A stretch of DNA of 64,000 nucleotides, from positions 5,995 to 69,994 of the forward strand of contig UZAN01039467.1 in the NCBI GenBank assembly GCA_900618425.1, in the 5' to 3' direction. Origin of the DNA: Echinostoma caproni. Taxonomy: Eukaryota; Platyhelminthes; Trematoda; Plagiorchiida; Echinostomatidae. Positions 59,411-64,000 of this stretch are shown one piece after another. A model generated the notes under the pieces. That model saw only the letters and a list, made by a program, of their open reading frames with translations. It had not been told where the DNA came from and made no database searches. Made by a program: the position numbers and the translations under genes. The stretch's first letter is position 1, and each line of letters begins with the position of its first letter.

Positions 59411-61409
59411 TCGAATCCATTCGGCCTTAAATGGATCATTTACCTACAATCACTTCTTACCACTATCCTGTTGCTTATATTTTTATATTACTCCAGTTAT
59501 ATTGAATTCATTCTCCCATGGACCAGTGCCTATGATTTCTGTCAACACCGTTTGTACATACGCACGCATCATTAGCCTGTTTGCTCCCCCACGTTGCCCT
59601 CTGTCGTTGTTCTCACTTGTTTTACCGTTCTGTGTCCATGATTGACTGACCCTGACACCTGTCTATACGTACACACAGGCCCACGCACTTCAATGACTAA
59701 CGTTCGCATCCACCCATTTTTGGAGCAGTTCCTCTTAGGTCACATCCCACCACTGAGTATCGGGGATGCATAACTTCCTTGTTGATATCGTCTGGTCTAA
59801 TCGTTCCGTTTTCCTCGCGCCACGTGCGTGCTTTCTGGCAGTCTTTACACTTGTTGAACTACCGGCTGCACAGACTTCACTAATTGTTAAACTGGATGGT
59901 GCCACAGTTTGAGGAAACCGGTTTGTTGAAAATTACCGTTTTCTGGGTTTTCAAGTTGTGATCGTTGTAATTTGTGAGTTTAAGATTACATTTGATAGAG
60001 CCTTGAAAAAGAAAATAACAAATCCAGCCTTGATTAAGCAATCCTTCGTTTGAGGTGCATTCAGAGATCGGTTCATGGAGAGAGCCAGCTTTAAACGTCC
60101 AGTATCTACTTCTTTCAAAACTGTTGTGCCACTGAAATGTTAGTACTGTGTTTGGCTACTTGGTCAGTGAAAATATGCAAGACTCACACCAATGATACCG
60201 AACGATCTTATATTTGAGATGGTGTCCAAAAACAGTTGTTATACAGAGTGAGTTATTATCAGTTTCCTACCTTACCGTCACCCAATGATAAGACATGTCG
60301 GAATGGAAGTGAAATTGGGCCTAACCTCTTCTATTGGAGAGAGTAAAATGATAGAGTTAGTGAATTGAAAACTGAGCACCACCAAAATACGTTCCATTAG
60401 TCCAACTTGGGTCCGGTATTCACGTTCAGACCGCTTTTGTGATTTCAACTCGAAAACAAGCTCCCAGCTCCCCTTGACTCATTTTGTGTGTGTGGATACT
60501 TATACACTTGTGTTATAAATCCAAAAGGCGGTGCCGGTCGATAATACCCTTTTATCGCCGATTTCAGATGCGACATCACCAAGTTGCTATACATAGCACA
60601 AAAGATCTCGTCAGGAACATACGATCGCCGTTCCTGGAGGCGCATCGAATAATGCATAGGGCAGTCGGTGGTTATTCTTTCAGACACCACTTGGCACTCG
60701 GTGGTCTTGTGATAACTTTGCTCATTGAAAGTTACCTACTACTCTTAAGTGAGTAGTATCTCACAACGCGTAGAATGAAGTTCACTGAGTGCAAGATCAG
60801 ACACGCCTACCAGTTCGGGAGCACCACCCGGTCCAGCTGAACACAAATGTAACCAAACTCCCACAAGTGACACTTGTCAAATCTTACCAAGTGTGTATAA
60901 AGCATTTCGTCCTCTTTGCCATATTTGGAATAGCCGATCTAAGCCGATTAAAATTCTCATCCTGGTCAAAGCCGATGTGGATGTAATTCGTTGATGCAAG
61001 CCCTCCATCCCTTGTGAACCCCAGAAGCAGTTTGCGAAATCATTCATCTTCCCATGATTCTCATCCCATCCCAACACAATGCATTCCTCCAGCTCGTCTC
61101 GCATGAACAACACGGTCTACACAAGGCCGGTCTGTAGCACCTCGATTATATAATCCTTAGATTGACTTTCAATTGGTACACATTGTGAACACATTGATGC
61201 TTAATAAAATGTGATGCATCAGTCACTGAATGAATCACCGAATTAAATTCATACCCCAGAAATTTATAGGGGTGCGCTACCACTCGGGCAATCGCATTTG
61301 ATTCAAAGGGATCGGTATTATTTGAGGGAACCACGGTCCCACTGGAATTTTCTCACTAGAATACTGAAGGCCTATAGTGAACCCATTCATGCAATGAACC
61401 ATGATCACA
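59411..61409. other. non-coding DNA
   Basis: Short overlapping frames at 60445-60756 only; nothing recognised. Confidence 0.5.
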
Positions 61410-62340
61410 TTAACGCCTGAGCATGGTGACTGAATTATCGATCCAACTTGACGTGATTTGTTTCCTTACTGAACCAACAGAGATCGAATACGTCGGGTTT
61501 GTTCAATCGCGCCTATAACACGTATCCGATCAACGATCACGGACATNNNNNNNNNNNNNNNNNNNNNNNNNNNNNNNNNNNNNNNNNNNNNNNNNNNNNN
61601 NNNNNNNNNNNNNNNNNNNNNNNNNNNNNNNNNNNNNNNNNNNNNNNNNNNNNNNNNNNNNNNNNNNNNNNNNNNNNNNNNNNNNNNNNNNNNNNNNNNN
61701 NNNNNNNNNNNNNNNNNNNNNNNNNNNNNNNNNNNNNNNNNNNNNNNNNNNNNNNNNNNNNNNNNNNNNNNNNNNNNNNNNNNNNNNNNNNNNNNNNNNN
61801 NNNNNNNNNNNNNNNNNNNNNNNNNNNNNNNNNNNNNNNNNNNNNNNNNNNNNNNNNNNNNNNNNNNNNNNNNNNNNNNNNNNNNNNNNNNNNNNNNNNN
61901 NNNNNNNNNNNNNNNNNNNNNNNNNNNNNNNNNNNNNNNNNNNNNNNNNNNNNNNNNNNNNNNNNNNNNNNNNNNNNNNNNNNNNNNNNNNNNNNNNNNN
62001 NNNNNNNNNNNNNNNNNNNNNNNNNNNNNNNNNNNNNNNNNNNNNNNNNNNNNNNNNNNNNNNNNNNNNNNNNNNNNNNNNNNNNNNNNNNNNNNNNNNN
62101 NNNNNNNNNNNNNNNNNNNNNNNNNNNNNNNNNNNNNNNNNNNNNNNNNNNNNNNNNNNNNNNNNNNNNNNNNNNNNNNNNNNNCTTCGTCTCGCTTGGT
62201 AACTCAATCAAAAAGTACTTCTGTTTGTTTACGGAGAAGTAAGTTCATTCGGAATGGGATAGGATTTGGACAGACCCGATCTAATCGGTGACGTTTGACC
62301 GCTGAAACACTAAGCATCCTCGGGGTTCCCGGTGGAATGC
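61410..62340 (+). repeat. repeat Z, copy 3, with an N gap
   Basis: It starts gagcatggtgactgaattat and has gatcaacgatcacgga before the gap (61547-62184) and aactcaatcaaaaagtactt after it, matching both ends of copy 1. In copy 1 the corresponding middle is only about 50 bp. Confidence 0.5.
61547..62184. other. assembly gap (638 N)
   Basis: No shared flank is visible. It lies inside repeat Z. Confidence 0.95.
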
Positions 62341-62769
62341 CATCCTCCTTTCAAGGACTCTTATGAACACTTGTGTAGTCTGTATAGAAGAATCCTGGTG
62401 GAATAATGAAATAGACAGCACACCATAGTGTATTCACTGCTGATCTTTTCAAATGCTTTATTTGCCAAATGGATGGATTGGCCAGTTCCCATTACTAATT
62501 TTGATGTGAACACAAAAGGGGAATTAGCATACAATTCTCATAATGCTTCAGCTCTCATGCACTTGTCCTGGCCTATCAAAGCTGAAACAAGTAGATTGAA
62601 CGCATTCTTGACCGATTGACTTCTGAGATCTGCAAACAGCCAACACCTACGCTAAGGCGTCAGACTTCTCTTTGGAAGGAAGAAACTAAGGTCAAATCTA
62701 GATGGTAATGTCGACGCCCTCAATGGCGCATTCCTCACCAGTCGTGGGACATTATTCCTACTTACTCAT

Positions 62770-62933
62770 CCTGTAACGTGGAACCATTCCCATATTGTGA
62801 TGTGATAAAACTTTTAAATAGCTGTAATTCGTCCTCTGCTGCAGGCCCGGATAACTTAACTTCGGCACACTTCAAATTTGATGTTCTTTCCCTAAATGGG
62901 GCAATCACCTCCATTATAAATGAATCACTTTAC
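62770..62933 (+). pseudogene. LINE RT fragment, 5' part, split by a SINE
   Basis: The plus-strand frame reads VIKLLNSCNSSSAAGPDNL, then SAHFKFDVLSLNGAITSIIN. The 'SAGPD-x-L...FK' block is the start of a non-LTR RT domain. The frame runs into the hammerhead SINE at 62934. Confidence 0.7.
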
Positions 62934-63320
62934 ATTCAAATGCGATGGAAGTGTTTTGTGCTAACCTACAAGGAGCACTGGAGAGCTGTTTCGTTCTGTT
63001 TGGGACTCGTCAGCGGTACGTACGTTTGTGTCCCTGTCAGGACTCGAACAGCGAATATTCGAGTCGGTACTTTAAGCCCTTACCCCTAAGCTACACGGTC
63101 GACGGTCATCACCTTGTGCGAATGGATCAATCAATTTAGGGTATCAAGTTTGGATTAGCCCATTCGATTGTTCAGAGGCAGCAGGCACTCATAATGTTCT
63201 TGGGTGTGGGTTTCACTCCTGGGTTGATTGTTAATTCACCTCGAGGTAACGGATTCAAATGTGATGGAAATGTTTTGTGATAACTGACAATCGAATGGGC
63301 TGACCGAAAATTGATACCCT
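62934..63320 (-). mobile_element. hammerhead SINE, permuted copy inside a LINE (copy F)
   Basis: The minus strand reads body first (ggagtgaaacccaca, then cgaatgggctaatcc, 63252-63137) and then head: A-box-like tagcttaggggtaaggg, B-box GTTCGAGTCC (63049-63040 region), hammerhead (63019-62975) and the start of another body. A 32-bp block (62934-62965) recurs at 63252-63283, 318 bp apart. It interrupts a LINE RT. Confidence 0.7.
62975..63019 (-). ncRNA. hammerhead ribozyme motif (copy F)
   Basis: Minus strand: core CTGACGA intact (63013-63007), stem II GTCC..GAAC with one mismatch, GAAAC intact, AGCTCTC, then CAGTGC. Stem I 5' strand (GTACCG) pairs poorly with CAGTGC. All conserved core bases are present. 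Confidence 0.65.
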
Positions 63321-63429
63321 GAATCACTTTACAATTTTACTATCCCCGACNCCCCGACTGTTGGTGGTCGGTCATAATCGTATCAGTACCCTAAGTATCC
63401 AAATAATCTGTCGTCTCTCAAATTTTTAG

Positions 63430-64000
63430 CTCCGCAGTTTAAAATCTTAAAATGTTAAGTTGAATGAAAAGGCTCTCCTTAAACGCCTTTAGCAGTCTAT
63501 GAACATTTCCATTGACCCGTTACAGTTTGCTCACAAGCCTAACAGGTCCACTTTAGACGCAGTAGTCGTCCTTAGTCATTTTCTTACCAAGTCCTTGAAT
63601 ACATTTATTAAGTCTGTTCAGGGTTTTTTCTTGACTATTCTTTAGTACTCAGTTCCATTCCCTAATCAATGTTGTTTTAGAAATTGGAATTGTTTTAATG
63701 CCCCCAAGCAACTGTAAGCTTGGCTATCCAGCTGTTTTACTGATATGGTACAAACCATAGGACTTGAAAAGGCTTCGTTTGAAACCTTAATCAACAACTC
63801 CGAAGTTCTTCAACGAACTATGCTATCCCCATACTTGTTTTCCACGTAAATGTTTGATATTCCTTGTTTTTGAAATACGTAGATAATGTTGTGCTCTATC
63901 CGATCTAAGCTCCTTCACCGACAATCTTGATCGAATTCAGTTATTCTCCTCCCAATCTGGACTAAACCTAAACCCGAGTAAATGTTTAAGTAAGTAGTTG
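63430..64000 (+). pseudogene. LINE RT fragment, 3' part after the SINE, cut by window edge
   Basis: Plus-strand frames read SIDPLQFAHKPNRSTLDAVV, VLSHFLTKSLNT, AWLSSCFTDMVQ, NNSEVLQRTMLSPYLFST and a final SGLNLNPSK. These are consecutive RT blocks of the same LINE class as 5170-5873 and continue the 62770-62933 fragment. Stops and shifts abound. A single N lies at 63351. Confidence 0.7.

Overview
The window looks like a repeat-laden piece of an animal nuclear genome, most likely a flatworm and probably a digenean trematode. Three things point that way. The host genes are split by GT-AG introns of 6 to 14 kb. The intergenic and intronic DNA is full of Penelope-like elements (RT plus GIY-YIG endonuclease) and CR1/RTE-like LINE remnants. 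There is also a tRNA-derived short repeat carrying a hammerhead ribozyme motif, the arrangement known from the schistosome Sm-alpha repeats. The species cannot be fixed from the sequence alone. Four long N gaps and seven single-N joins show it is a draft scaffold.

Host genes. (1) A minus-strand multi-exon gene occupies roughly positions 1-36177. Five exons (36177-36010, 29400-29206, 23120-22595, 14391-14273, 114-1) have splice sites and intron phases that chain without conflict. The product ends, as far as seen, in a coiled coil that resembles vertebrate CCDC33; its 5' exons and its 3' end lie outside what I can identify. (2) A plus-strand single-exon gene at 54052-55707 encodes a RING plus TRAF/Siah-type zinc-finger protein of the CYHR1 (ZTRAF1) family, with CCAAT boxes and two dyads just upstream. 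A possible third coding fragment, minus strand, lies at 42422-42838.

Repeats. Nine Penelope-like pieces are present. The best, 5768-7527 (minus), keeps the RT YMDD and the GIY-YIG CxC motif and has one frameshift. LINE remnants lie at 5170-5873, 7540-8205, 21310-22080, 35020-35370, 38110-38780 and 62770-64000. A tRNA-like SINE family with a 45-nt hammerhead module occurs at 13035, 16800, 34620, 51150, 59030-59410 and 62934-63320. A second tRNA-like SINE family lies at 28560, 40830 and 53280. Three further unclassified repeat families have two or three copies each.

Most interesting: six copies of the SINE, some diverged and on both strands, keep a hammerhead-like module of exactly 45 nt. In five of them a Pol III B-box sits a constant 20-21 nt upstream. 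One locus is permuted (body before head) with 318-bp spaced direct repeats, and another is an inverted pair whose junction falls inside the ribozyme core. Also of note are a 21-bp tandem array that turns into a hairpin (51825-51958), a natural empty/filled LINE-tail site pair, and evidence that most N gaps are false gaps between overlapping contigs.
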